Part shown: one piece after another, positions 6,732-16,643 of the stretch
Layout of the letters: each line of letters opens with the position of its first letter
Position numbering within the stretch: position 1 is the stretch's first letter
Source: Sulfurimonas lithotrophica
GTDB lineage: Bacteria; Campylobacterota; Campylobacteria; Campylobacterales; Sulfurimonadaceae
NCBI RefSeq assembly: GCF_009258225.1
Contig: NZ_CP043617.1
Coordinates: 1,612,001-1,676,000, forward strand
Length of the DNA stretch: 64,000 nucleotides
Direction of reading: 5' to 3'
Made by a program: the position numbers and the translations under genes
The notes under the pieces: model-generated
Told to the model about the DNA's origin: nothing
Databases searched by the model: none
The model's input: the letters and a program-made list of their open reading frames with translations, nothing else

Positions 6732-8129
6732 CTAGTTATTAGCGAAATATCTCTCTATTCCGTCGGCTAAACCCTCTGCCATCTTTTTTCTATAGTTATC
6801 ATCTACTAAACGTCTTGCTTCTGTCGGATGGCTAATAAAGCCTACTTCTACAAGTACTGCAGGCATCTGAGCACCTACTAAAACCCAAAAAGGTCCTTCA
6901 CGTACTCCGCCGTCTTTAACACCTTTATAATGTTTGTTTAGTGAGCCTAGCATCCCACGTTGTAAATCTATAGCCAACTTATGACTGGCAATTGTTTTAG
7001 CATGGTTTAAAAATTTTAGAAAACTTTGTTTTGCATACTTATTCATATCCGACATATCTGCACTGTTTTCTTTTGCTGCAACACTTTCAGCTCTTTTTGA
7101 ACGCGAAGGTGAGAGAAAATAACACTCTACGCCTTTTGCGTATCTAGCACTTTTTTTATCTACCGCATTTGCATGGATACTTATGAATATGTCGGCTTTC
7201 TTCTTATTTGCATATTCTGTACGTTTACTTAGCTTTATAAAAGTGTCTTTGTTTCTGGTCATATACACTTTATAACCTCGTTTTTTCAAAATATTTTTAA
7301 GATGTCTCGATATTTTATACACTACAATTTTTTCTCTATATCTTCTGTATCCTACGGCTCCGGGGTCTTTTCCACCGTGACCCGGGTCTATCACTATAAC
7401 TTTTTCCCTGTCTGTTCTTTTTGGAGTGTATGGTTTGCTTGAGATGCTTGGAATATATTTTTTTGCATTTTTTGATGTAGATGATAGTCTTATAATTAAC
7501 TGTTTTGCTTTTCTTAAAAAATTTACTTTGACTTTTTCATCATTTTCAATAACCAAACGCAAAGTGCTAGGATTGTATTGTGCTATTTTTATTCTGTTTA
7601 TACCGTCTTTTCTAAGTGTCTGACTTTTTGTAAGCATAGATGCATGAACATCAAATACATAACGATATCTACGTTGTTTTGAATCATATAGAGTAAAATA
7701 ATTAACTTGATTACTACGTAGTCTTTTATCAAAACTAAGTACAAGCTGATCTGCACTTTTCCATGATATGTTTTTAAGTTTATGGGATGATTTTATTTTT
7801 ATTTCTTTATTTGTTTTATGTGAAGTTGTCGTTTTTTTCGCCTCAACTCTTTGAGAGTTCATAGAATCAAGTTCATCTTCATAGTTTTGTATATCTATAT
7901 GAAGCTTAGTACCGCTATTTACTATACCTTCTAGTGCACTTTTTCTCAACTTATCGTTAGAGTTCATTAAAGAACGAAGGTAAAGATTTTTATAATCGTT
8001 ATATGCACGGAACTGATCACTCTTAGAACCGGTTTTCATAAAAGCATCAGCTCTTTTTAAAACTTCATAATCACTTTTGGCATATAATGAGAGTGTAAAA
8101 AAAACTATAAGTACTAAATAGCGAAACAT
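6732..8129 (-). CDS. amiA: N-acetylmuramoyl-L-alanine amidase (Amidase_3), secreted
   Basis: The 465-residue protein has a signal peptide (MFRYLVLIVFFTLSLYAKS), an AMIN-like targeting region at about 110-215 and a zinc amidase domain from about 243 to the end. The zinc ligands are visible: His251 in IDPGHGGKDPGA, Glu266 in YRRYRE, and a His in FISIHANAV. The catalytic Glu lies in AVLVEVGFISH. It cuts the amide bond between muramic acid and the stem peptide, separating daughter cells. It is the last gene of a long minus-strand block (pyrH to amiA) with the same order as C. jejuni Cj1274c-Cj1269c, as I recall. NMO ends 7 bases upstream. Confidence 0.93.
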   Translation of the reverse strand: MFRYLVLIVFFTLSLYAKSDYEVLKRADAFMKTGSKSDQFRAYNDYKNLYLRSLMNSNDKLRKSALEGIVNSGTKLHIDIQNYEDELDSMNSQRVEAKKTTTSHKTNKEIKIKSSHKLKNISWKSADQLVLSFDKRLRSNQVNYFTLYDSKQRRYRYVFDVHASMLTKSQTLRKDGINRIKIAQYNPSTLRLVIENDEKVKVNFLRKAKQLIIRLSSTSKNAKKYIPSISSKPYTPKRTDREKVIVIDPGHGGKDPGAVGYRRYREKIVVYKISRHLKNILKKRGYKVYMTRNKDTFIKLSKRTEYANKKKADIFISIHANAVDKKSARYAKGVECYFLSPSRSKRAESVAAKENSADMSDMNKYAKQSFLKFLNHAKTIASHKLAIDLQRGMLGSLNKHYKGVKDGGVREGPFWVLVGAQMPAVLVEVGFISHPTEARRLVDDNYRKKMAEGLADGIERYFANN

Positions 8130-8136
8130 TTTTTAT

Positions 8137-9228
8137 TTATTCGCCTTTAGTCAACTTATCCATCAACTCTTTTACAGAAATAATCTCGTTTAGTTTATAT
8201 CCGTTTGCACCCGAGAAAAACAATCCTGTCTCGGTATTACCCAAAAATGCATCACTAAGTCTGTCTGCTATACAAAAACCGACTTCTTTTGCTTCTTCAC
8301 CGCGGTTACAAGGAGCTACACAGTTAGATATACATTTAATAGCAGGACCTTCCCTTTTCTCAATCAACTCCGTTAAGTTCGTTCTAATACCCTGAGCAGG
8401 ATAACCTACGGGTGATTTCATAAGTTCTATATCACTCTCTTTGGCATTTAAAAGTACTTGTTTTAAATTATCGTGTGCATCACACTCATGTGTACCTATA
8501 AAACGCGTACCCATTTGTACAGCCTTTGCACCGAGTGATAGCATCAAGTCGATATCGTTTTTATCCCAAACACCACCTGCTGCAATTACAGGAATATCTC
8601 CCCACGTTGCCGCTTCTTCAACAACCGGTCCAACTATGTTTTCTAGCTGGTTTTCAGGCAGTTTACACTGCTCATACGTAAAACCTTGATGGCCACCGCT
8701 TTTTGGTCCTTCTACTATCACGGCATCAGGAAGACGGTTATATCTTTTTTCCCATCTTCTGCATATGATTTTTAAAGCTTTTGGAGATGACACGATAGGT
8801 ACTAATGCCACATCTGGAAAACCTTCCGTGAATTCGGGCATATTTGTAGGAAGGCCTGCACCTGTAATTATAATATCTGCACCTGCTTCACAAGCATCTT
8901 TTACAACACGCCCGTAATCATTCATTGCATATAATATATTACAAGCAAGCGGTTTATCCCCGCAAATTTTTCTTGCATTTTTAAATATCTTGTGTAAAGC
9001 TTCAGGTGAATAAAAATTCGCTTCGCTTAAAGGTCTGTCCGAGACCAATTTTTTTGAAAACTCTTTATTTTGATAATACCCTGTACCTACGGCAGATATT
9101 ACACCAAGTCCTCCCTCTTTTGATACGTTTCCTGCTAACTGATCCCAGCTTATACCTACACCCATTCCACCTTGAACTATAGGCTTTTGTATCTCATATT
9201 TTCCAATTTTCAGTGATTTAAAACTCAT
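8137..9228 (-). CDS. Nitronate monooxygenase / 2-nitropropane dioxygenase family flavoprotein
   Basis: The 363-residue protein is an FMN-dependent TIM-barrel enzyme of the NMO family. It opens with QGGMGVGISWDQLAG and GGLGVISAVGTGYY, the flavin-binding N-terminus. Later come the catalytic-type segment GPKSGGHQGF, the phosphate-binding PVIAAGGVWD and KAVQMGTRF. Family members oxidise nitronates or act as NAD(P)H-dependent flavin reductases; the FabK branch is an enoyl-ACP reductase. The exact reaction is undetermined. Its ATG shares one base with the tyrS stop (TAATG), so translation is coupled. Two cysteines in CISNCVAPCNRG near residue 305 are notable but unassigned. Confidence 0.85.
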   Translation of the reverse strand: MSFKSLKIGKYEIQKPIVQGGMGVGISWDQLAGNVSKEGGLGVISAVGTGYYQNKEFSKKLVSDRPLSEANFYSPEALHKIFKNARKICGDKPLACNILYAMNDYGRVVKDACEAGADIIITGAGLPTNMPEFTEGFPDVALVPIVSSPKALKIICRRWEKRYNRLPDAVIVEGPKSGGHQGFTYEQCKLPENQLENIVGPVVEEAATWGDIPVIAAGGVWDKNDIDLMLSLGAKAVQMGTRFIGTHECDAHDNLKQVLLNAKESDIELMKSPVGYPAQGIRTNLTELIEKREGPAIKCISNCVAPCNRGEEAKEVGFCIADRLSDAFLGNTETGLFFSGANGYKLNEIISVKELMDKLTKGE

Positions 9229-10427
9229 TAATTTACCCTTAGTTTAGCGAATTTTCTTTTTCCGACTTGGAGGATATATTCCCCTGCATCTAATTGTAGC
9301 TGCATATCTTGAACTTTTTCTTGATTTATTTTAACAGCACCTTGCTTAATATCTCTTCTAGCTTGAGAAGTTGATGGTTCAATGTTACAATCTACCAATG
9401 CTTTTGCGACCCAAACCTCGCCTTCACACGAGAATTCGGGAATATCTGTTGGAATTTGACTCTGTGCGTGAACTTTTTCAAACTCCGCTTTTGCATTTTG
9501 TGCATCTTGTTCTGAATGGTATCTGGCAGTTATCTCTAACGCTAAATCCTCTTTAACTTTTTTTGGATGCAGTGAACCGTCTTCTACACCTTTTTTAAGT
9601 GCCTCTATCTCATCTATAGTTTTTGTACTTAAAAGTTCAAAATATCTCCACATCAACTCATCGGATATACTTAAAACTTTACCGAACATATCGTTAGCTT
9701 CGTCCGTAACACCGATATAGTTGTTTAGAGATTTACTCATTTTTTGAACACCGTCTAAACCTTCAAGGATTGGCATCATAAGTACGGCTTGTTGTTTTTT
9801 CACATCATAAACTTTTTGTAACTGACGTCCCATTAAAAGGTTGAACTTCTGATCAGTCCCGCCAATCTCTACGTCACTCTTTAGATGAACTGAATCATAA
9901 CCTTGAAGAAGCGGATATAAAAATTCACTAACGGCAATAGGAGTATTTGCAGAATATCTTTTTGAGAAATCATCACGCTCCAACATTCTAGCTACCGTTA
10001 AAGTTGAAGAAAGTTCTATTAAGCCAACCGTTCCCAGTGAATCAAGCCAATCTTTGTTATATACTATATCGGTTTTTTCTTCATCCAAGATTTTAAATGC
10101 CTGTGTAGTATAACTTTTAATATTAGATTTAATTTCATCTTTGCTTAAAATTTTTCTTGTAACACTTTTTCCTGTCGGATCACCGATTGCTGCAGTAAAA
10201 TTACCTATTAAAAACTGTACCCTAGCACCGTATTTTTGAAAAGTCGCAAGTTTTTGAAGTAAAACCGTATGACCTAGATGCAAATCCGGTGCAGTCGGGT
10301 CAAAACCGGCTTTTACGGTATAAGTCTTCCCTTCTTCAAAATATGCTTTTAATAGTTTTTCAATTCTTTCATTATCTATTATCTCGGCAGAGCCTCTGTT
10401 TATCTCTTTTAACGCTTCTTCTAACAT
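9228..10427 (-). CDS. tyrS: Tyrosine--tRNA ligase
   Basis: The 399-residue class I aminoacyl-tRNA synthetase attaches tyrosine to tRNA-Tyr. The HIGH-type motif appears as DPTAPDLHLGHTVLLQKL near residue 45 and the KMSKS loop as QKMSKSLNNYIG near residue 230. The C-terminal 60 residues (STSQARRDIKQGAVKIN and onwards) form an S4-type RNA-binding domain. The KMSKS form and the YDSVHL segment place it in the TyrZ-like bacterial branch. It sits between spoT and NMO in the conserved Campylobacterota block. The start at 10427 gives the usual MLEEALKEINRG N-terminus. Confidence 0.97.
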   Translation of the reverse strand: MLEEALKEINRGSAEIIDNERIEKLLKAYFEEGKTYTVKAGFDPTAPDLHLGHTVLLQKLATFQKYGARVQFLIGNFTAAIGDPTGKSVTRKILSKDEIKSNIKSYTTQAFKILDEEKTDIVYNKDWLDSLGTVGLIELSSTLTVARMLERDDFSKRYSANTPIAVSEFLYPLLQGYDSVHLKSDVEIGGTDQKFNLLMGRQLQKVYDVKKQQAVLMMPILEGLDGVQKMSKSLNNYIGVTDEANDMFGKVLSISDELMWRYFELLSTKTIDEIEALKKGVEDGSLHPKKVKEDLALEITARYHSEQDAQNAKAEFEKVHAQSQIPTDIPEFSCEGEVWVAKALVDCNIEPSTSQARRDIKQGAVKINQEKVQDMQLQLDAGEYILQVGKRKFAKLRVN

Positions 10428-10458
10428 TTTTATCCTATATTAAATTTATTTCTAATTT

Positions 10459-12609
10459 TTATCTGTATGCATCATCGGTTCTTACTAAATGTACAACTTT
10501 AACTTTTTGCTCAATTTTAGCACGAAGTTTGTTAATATCGCCCTCTTTTGATTCAAAACCGATCTCACAATAACGGGTCGATTCGCTATTATTTTTACCT
10601 AACTCGATTGAGTTTATATCTATACTAAGTTTTGCAAGATAATTTAAAAATTCGGCTAATGTACCTTTACCGCTGTGAAGAGATATAATCATATTATAAT
10701 TAAATACATTCTCTTTTTCCCACTTAACAAAAAGCATCTTCTCACCGTTTAGCAACCTTGCATTTGCACTCTCACACATTTTATGATGCACGTGAGCCTT
10801 ACCTTTTTCCAAGAAACCCATAATCTCATCACCCGTTTTTGGATGACAACAATAATCAAATACGACATCGCTAATACTGTAGTTTGAATATACACTTACT
10901 CCACGGTATGAGTAATTTTTTAGCTTAAATCTATGTCTTGATAAAAATCTTTTAAAACGGTTATTTGAACTTATATGGACTATATATTTTTGGATAACCT
11001 CTTTTAAACTGTCTAAATCGAGTGCAATTGAGTGTTTTTTCTCACACTTCATAGTATCAAACCACTCCTCTACACGCGAGTGGTTTAAGTTCATAATAGT
11101 AGTTATTATATTTACCGAAGATTTTGCATCTATATCTTTAAGCCTTGCATTACAGTTATGCTTTATGTTTGTTCTTGCTTTAGATGTTTTTACCGCATCA
11201 TGCCAAGAACATCTGGTAATAAGTTCATCCGCTACTTCAATTTTTACTATATCACCGTTTTTCAGTTCGGTTAAAAGTGAAGTTTTTTCTTTATTTACGA
11301 GTGCACTATCGGCTTTATTTCCGACTTCTGAGTGCACGGCATATGCATAGTCAAGCACTACCGCACCGCGAGGAAGCGTAAAAGCCTGACCCGTAGGCGA
11401 AAAAACGGATATATCCTCTGAATAGAGGTCATTTTTTATAAGTTCGTAAAAATCTTCTACAGATTCGTTTTGATAACCCAAGTTGTTTAGCCAATCAAGT
11501 TTTATACTATCGGCTCCGCTTTTATATTTCCAGTGCGCTGCAACTCCAAGTTCTGCAGTTTGATGCATCTCGTATGTACGAATCTGAATTTCAAAAATTG
11601 CTGTTTTATAAAAAACAGAAGTATGAATAGTCTGATATCCATTGTCTTTTGGAACTGCTATATAATCTTTAAACCTTGAAGACAAGGGCTGAAAATGCAA
11701 ATGGATAAGACCTAAGATAGTGTAACACTTTACCTTATCTTTTGTAAGGATTCTAAGTGCTAACAAATCTAGCACCTCATCAATACCTATACCTTTTCTT
11801 TGCATCTTCAGATAGATAGAATAACGGTGTTTTACACGTGATAAAATTTCAAAATCTTCTTCACAAAAGCCGTTTTTTATTAAAAGTTTCGATACGCTTT
11901 TTTTAAACTCGTCAAGCTTCATCTCTATCTCGTGATAGTTTGTATCAAGATAGTTGTCTATATGATGTTTTGCATCTTTAAAAATGTAAGAAAAACTTGT
12001 ATCTTCAAGTATGTTCTTTAAAAAACTGATTCCCAAACGATGTGCTATCGGTGAGTACACGACAAGCGTCTCTTCAGCAATACGATGCTGTTTATGCGGT
12101 GGCAATGCATCAAGTGTCAGTATATTATGTAATCTGTCGCAAAGTTTAACGACCAATACCCTTACATCCGTAATAGATGCAAGCAACATTTTTCTAAAAG
12201 ACAAAGCAGATACTATAAGTTTTTCATCCGAATAAGAAGGGATAAGTTCATCATCGCGAATAGCATCTATTTTTGTCAGACCACCCACAAGATGAGCCAC
12301 ATCATCACCAAAGTTTTCAGCTATATCTTCTACATTTATATCGGTATCTTCTACAACATCGTGTAAAAGCCCTGCAATTGCCATGGAGACATCATTTGTT
12401 ATAGATGCGACAATTGCAGCTACTAAAATGGGATGTATGATATATGGCTCGCCACTTTTTCTAAACTGACCCTCGTGCGCCCTGATTGCAAAACGGAGTG
12501 CAACTTCTAGTTTAGATGTTTCGTCAAAATGGGAGTATAAGTATTGTGCTGCTGAATCAATAGTATGAAGATGCTTAACCTTCTCTATATCTACTTGATT
12601 CAATGCCAA
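10459..12609 (-). CDS. spoT: Bifunctional (p)ppGpp synthetase/hydrolase (long RSH, SpoT/Rel type)
   Basis: The 716-residue protein has all long-RSH domains. The HD hydrolase covers about 40-150, with HDVVED at 83-88. The synthetase covers about 240-360, with RVKHRYSIYLKM and DNGYQTIHTSV. TGS lies at about 400-465 and a C-terminal ACT domain at about 640-710. The RFKD motif at 313-316 is the RXKD form found in bifunctional enzymes, so it should both make and degrade (p)ppGpp. Campylobacterota usually have a single RSH enzyme, so this is likely the sole stringent-response enzyme. It lies 3 bases downstream of rpoZ, the same order as in many proteobacteria. Confidence 0.96.
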   Translation of the reverse strand: MALNQVDIEKVKHLHTIDSAAQYLYSHFDETSKLEVALRFAIRAHEGQFRKSGEPYIIHPILVAAIVASITNDVSMAIAGLLHDVVEDTDINVEDIAENFGDDVAHLVGGLTKIDAIRDDELIPSYSDEKLIVSALSFRKMLLASITDVRVLVVKLCDRLHNILTLDALPPHKQHRIAEETLVVYSPIAHRLGISFLKNILEDTSFSYIFKDAKHHIDNYLDTNYHEIEMKLDEFKKSVSKLLIKNGFCEEDFEILSRVKHRYSIYLKMQRKGIGIDEVLDLLALRILTKDKVKCYTILGLIHLHFQPLSSRFKDYIAVPKDNGYQTIHTSVFYKTAIFEIQIRTYEMHQTAELGVAAHWKYKSGADSIKLDWLNNLGYQNESVEDFYELIKNDLYSEDISVFSPTGQAFTLPRGAVVLDYAYAVHSEVGNKADSALVNKEKTSLLTELKNGDIVKIEVADELITRCSWHDAVKTSKARTNIKHNCNARLKDIDAKSSVNIITTIMNLNHSRVEEWFDTMKCEKKHSIALDLDSLKEVIQKYIVHISSNNRFKRFLSRHRFKLKNYSYRGVSVYSNYSISDVVFDYCCHPKTGDEIMGFLEKGKAHVHHKMCESANARLLNGEKMLFVKWEKENVFNYNMIISLHSGKGTLAEFLNYLAKLSIDINSIELGKNNSESTRYCEIGFESKEGDINKLRAKIEQKVKVVHLVRTDDAYR

Positions 12610-12612
12610 GTT

Positions 12613-12834
12613 TTATGCCTCTTTGTTAGTAAAGCCTTTTACACTTACAAGGCCTTCGGCAATTTCCATAAGTGCCAAGTCTGCAGCTTTTACACTTTTT
12701 GGATTAATATTTAGTTTACTTGTAGCTCCGTTTAAAAGCTCATCACTTCTTTTTGAAACAGCTAAAGCTAGCTGGTAACGATCCATACTTGGGTTGTTTT
12801 CTAACACTTTTGCAGTTAATTCTTCTATTTTCAT
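12613..12834 (-). CDS. rpoZ: RNA polymerase omega subunit
   Basis: The 73-residue protein starts MKIEELTAKVLENNPSMDRYQLALAVSKRSDEL and continues KAADLALMEIAEG. These match the omega-subunit helices that clamp the beta-prime C-terminus: R-Y-x-L-x-x-x-V-x-K-R near residue 20 and A-x-x-E-I near 55. Omega assists core assembly and in proteobacteria forms part of the ppGpp site 1. It sits between pyrH and spoT, 3 bases before spoT. Confidence 0.93.
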   Translation of the reverse strand: MKIEELTAKVLENNPSMDRYQLALAVSKRSDELLNGATSKLNINPKSVKAADLALMEIAEGLVSVKGFTNKEA

Positions 12835-12853
12835 CTATTTAATCCTTCTTAGT

Positions 12854-13573
<720 letters not shown>

Positions 13574-13690
13574 TTATTAATTTCGCGAATTATATATAAA
13601 AATGACTTTAATATTGCTTTGGCTGTTTTTAAGTTCAAAAAATATAGAATATATAACGGCTTATATAAATACCATTGTGGGATTAGTGTT

Positions 13691-14728
13691 TTGAAACAAA
13701 AAGTTATTAGACAATCAAATATTAACCATATTATCGATGAAACTCAAAAAAAAGAAGAAGAAAAACAACAAGCATATATATTGGTAGATAAAGATATGCT
13801 AAATCTCATTCCCGTTGATAAGAGGATTCTAAACCTCGCTACAAAGGTTGACTTTAAAGTTTTTGCAGAAGATGAAAAAACACATATGTCACTCTTTTTA
13901 CAAGCTGATTCGGTAATAGATAAAGAAAAAAAATCAAAATTGAAATATGCCGAAAAAATATATGCATTAGAATCTGAAAAAGATAAATATGATAACTTTT
14001 TGGAAAATCATCTACAAAGTATCTTAAGGGATAATTCTTTATCTTTAGATGAAAAAACAGATATTATATATGCAGCGAGTTCCGATTTGACACACAAGTT
14101 ATATGCAAATCCCGATGCATTGGAAAATGCCACACTATCTGAAAACATTGTAAAACCAATGCTCGATACGATTATACACAACGAGAATACTATCTCATCA
14201 TACTTAAAAATTATTGAGTATGATTACTATACGCATACCCATTCGCTAAATGTAAGTGTATATGCTCTGTGTTTGGGAAATGAACTTAACTTGGATGAAG
14301 AAAAATTAACCTCTTTAGGGCGCGCTGCTCTTTTACACGACATAGGTAAAAGTAAAATTGACCCAAAAATCGTAAACAAACAAGGAAAGTTAACCCAAGA
14401 AGAGTTTGAAATGATGAAAAATCATCCTACTTACGGCTATGAAATAGCTAATAGCTACAAAATAGAAGATAAAAATATTTTAGAAGGAATATATCAACAC
14501 CATGAAAAATTAGACGGAAACGGGTATCCAAATAAACTCTCGGACAAAGAGATAGGACTTTTTCCAAAAATCATATCTGTTTGTGATATATTTGATGCCC
14601 TTACGACAAGACGTTCGTACAAATCTGCAATGAAATCTTTTGAAGCACTGACACTTATGAAAACAACGATGAACTCTCACTTAGATGCCTCGATTTTAAA
14701 TACGTTTATAAAGATGCTACACAAATAG
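13691..14728 (+). CDS. HD-GYP domain protein, probable cyclic-di-GMP phosphodiesterase
   Basis: The C-terminal half is an HD-GYP domain: HTHSLNVSVYALCLG, the HD pair in LLHDIGKSKIDP, HPTYGYEIA, and HHEKLDGNGYP carrying the GYP motif, then DIFDALTTRRSYK. Such domains linearise cyclic-di-GMP using a di- or tri-metal centre. The N-terminal 150 residues are lysine-rich and unassigned, similar in layout to DUF3391-type partners. No membrane segment is seen. The frame extends back to an ATG at 13556 inside pyrH on the other strand. I prefer the TTG at 13691, 8 bases after GGGA, giving 345 residues; this start is uncertain. It converges on the nitrite reductase gene. Confidence 0.85.
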   Translation: MKQKVIRQSNINHIIDETQKKEEEKQQAYILVDKDMLNLIPVDKRILNLATKVDFKVFAEDEKTHMSLFLQADSVIDKEKKSKLKYAEKIYALESEKDKYDNFLENHLQSILRDNSLSLDEKTDIIYAASSDLTHKLYANPDALENATLSENIVKPMLDTIIHNENTISSYLKIIEYDYYTHTHSLNVSVYALCLGNELNLDEEKLTSLGRAALLHDIGKSKIDPKIVNKQGKLTQEEFEMMKNHPTYGYEIANSYKIEDKNILEGIYQHHEKLDGNGYPNKLSDKEIGLFPKIISVCDIFDALTTRRSYKSAMKSFEALTLMKTTMNSHLDASILNTFIKMLHK

Positions 14729-14738
14729 CACCTTATAT

Positions 14739-16643
14739 TTACAGCTCTATAAAACTGCTTAGTTCAGAAAAAACAACAGCTCTTTTTTTCTCATTTTCAT
14801 CTAAAATAGCCTCTAATAATAAAGCTATATTCTCATCTATCTTTGGTACGAGTTTTCTAATATCTTGAAGTTTTTCACTTTTTAGTGTGTTTGTAAACTT
14901 ATCGTATGCCGTATAAGGTTCGACTTTAGATAAGGCATAATAAAGTCTGCGACCAAGTTCAAACACTTCAAACTCTTCGTTTTTACCAGTTTTTGCACTA
15001 TGGATAAACTCAAAATCAGTATCAATTTTTTTCTCTCTTAAATAAGCGTTCAGTTTCATAGCAAAACCTATATTTGATAAAGTAAATTTTGACAGTAGTC
15101 TATCGTTGAACTGCTCAAAGTTTTCATTTTCAAGTCTGTGCTTTTTATACTCTAGCATCAATGATTCTACATAGTATTTTGCATACATCAAAGGAGCTGA
15201 TTTTATAACGGTTCTTCCCTCAACTCCTTCGCTTACAAGTTTTCCGCCTAGATATATATGTACACCGTCCACTGCTTCACCCTCAACTTTTGCTTTACAA
15301 CCTTCAAACCCTATATCAGCCAAGGCATGATTGCCACAACCCTTTACACAAGCAGACCAGTACATTCTAACTCTTCCACTATCAATATGTACTTTTTCAT
15401 CCAAGTATTTTGCCATCTCAATAGCATCGTTTTTATTCTCAATTACCCCAAAAGGACAATGTGCCGTTCCCGCACAAGCGATTAAATGATTCATGTACGG
15501 TGAATCTACACTTTTATACTTTTTAAACAACTCTTCTTTTAGAAGTGCTTCTACATCTCTTACACCTAATATATAAAGCGATTGTTCCATATCAAGACGA
15601 ATCTGTTCATTTCCGTATTTAGTTGCAAGCTCTGCTACCTCCATCATTGCTGAACCGCTAAATACTCCAGAAGGTACGACCATATGCACGCCGAAACTTC
15701 CATCACGAAGCTGAACGCGCCCTTGGTCTGGGTCGTTAAAATCAATCTGTGTCATCGTAGTACCCGCACTTAGAAAATCAACTCCCGCATTCTCTCTGAT
15801 AGCACTTGCTATCTCTTCGATGCCTACCGCTTCTATGAGGTGGTGAAGTCTGTTTTTATTGCGGTTATCACGAAAACCGAAACGTTTAAATATATCTATA
15901 ATAGAGCCAAAAGCAAGGATTACGTCAGATTCGTTGCGTAAAAATATATTTGCATTTTTGCCTACTACGCCTACTTTTCCACCAAGGTACATATTGTATC
16001 CGTACATTCCGTCTTTTTGAGCTAACACAAAAGAAGCATCGTGACAAAATATATTACATCTGTTTGAGAGTGAACCCGTAATTGCAGTGTTAAACTTTCT
16101 AGGAAGTGCAGATATCCAATCACTTGAATACAAAAACATCTCTTGAAGTTTTAGAAGAGTCTTGTGAGATGGAAGCACATTGTCAAAACCCATATCGTCC
16201 AAAGGATCACACATAATACTTCTGATGTTATCAACTCCCGTTTGGTATGCATCTATACCCACAAGTTCTAGTTTTTTTAAAATAGTAGGCAGGTCTTCTA
16301 TACGAAGGTATCTAAGCTCACACTGCTGTCTTGTAGTTAAATCAATATAGTCTTGACCGTATTCTTTTGCACACTCCCCTATTACCTTAGCCTGAGTAGC
16401 ATTCATAAATCCACCGGGAATACGAAGCTTTAGCATAAATCTCTCTGGAGTTGCAGGTCTGTCATAGATGCCAAAACATTTTAAAAAGTATTTTTTATCT
16501 TCATCTGGAATAGATGCATAACCGTCCCTTGCATAATCTTGAAGTTTATTATATGCTTCTTTTGGGTCTTTGAGGTTTTTCATCACCTCAACTTTATTTA
16601 ACTTTTTACTTCTTGCTTCATATGCTTCTTGTAACTTTTTCAT
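14739..16643 (-). CDS. nirA: Ferredoxin-type nitrite reductase (siroheme, [4Fe-4S]), assimilatory
   Basis: The 634-residue protein belongs to the nitrite/sulfite reductase family. It has two ferredoxin-like half-domains and the siroheme/[4Fe-4S] cysteines C-X5-C (CAGTAHC, then PFG) and C-X3-C (CVKGC, then GNHALADIG) near residues 400-450. Arg-rich siroheme contacts (LTTRQQCELRYL) lie near residue 105. It reduces nitrite to ammonium with six electrons in the cytoplasm. Its ATG overlaps the nitrate reductase stop by 4 bases, so the pair works in sequence. No NAD(P)H- or flavin-binding domain is present, so a ferredoxin or similar donor is needed. Sulfite reductase is the alternative, but the neighbours favour nitrite. 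Confidence 0.9.
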   Translation of the reverse strand: MKKLQEAYEARSKKLNKVEVMKNLKDPKEAYNKLQDYARDGYASIPDEDKKYFLKCFGIYDRPATPERFMLKLRIPGGFMNATQAKVIGECAKEYGQDYIDLTTRQQCELRYLRIEDLPTILKKLELVGIDAYQTGVDNIRSIMCDPLDDMGFDNVLPSHKTLLKLQEMFLYSSDWISALPRKFNTAITGSLSNRCNIFCHDASFVLAQKDGMYGYNMYLGGKVGVVGKNANIFLRNESDVILAFGSIIDIFKRFGFRDNRNKNRLHHLIEAVGIEEIASAIRENAGVDFLSAGTTMTQIDFNDPDQGRVQLRDGSFGVHMVVPSGVFSGSAMMEVAELATKYGNEQIRLDMEQSLYILGVRDVEALLKEELFKKYKSVDSPYMNHLIACAGTAHCPFGVIENKNDAIEMAKYLDEKVHIDSGRVRMYWSACVKGCGNHALADIGFEGCKAKVEGEAVDGVHIYLGGKLVSEGVEGRTVIKSAPLMYAKYYVESLMLEYKKHRLENENFEQFNDRLLSKFTLSNIGFAMKLNAYLREKKIDTDFEFIHSAKTGKNEEFEVFELGRRLYYALSKVEPYTAYDKFTNTLKSEKLQDIRKLVPKIDENIALLLEAILDENEKKRAVVFSELSSFIEL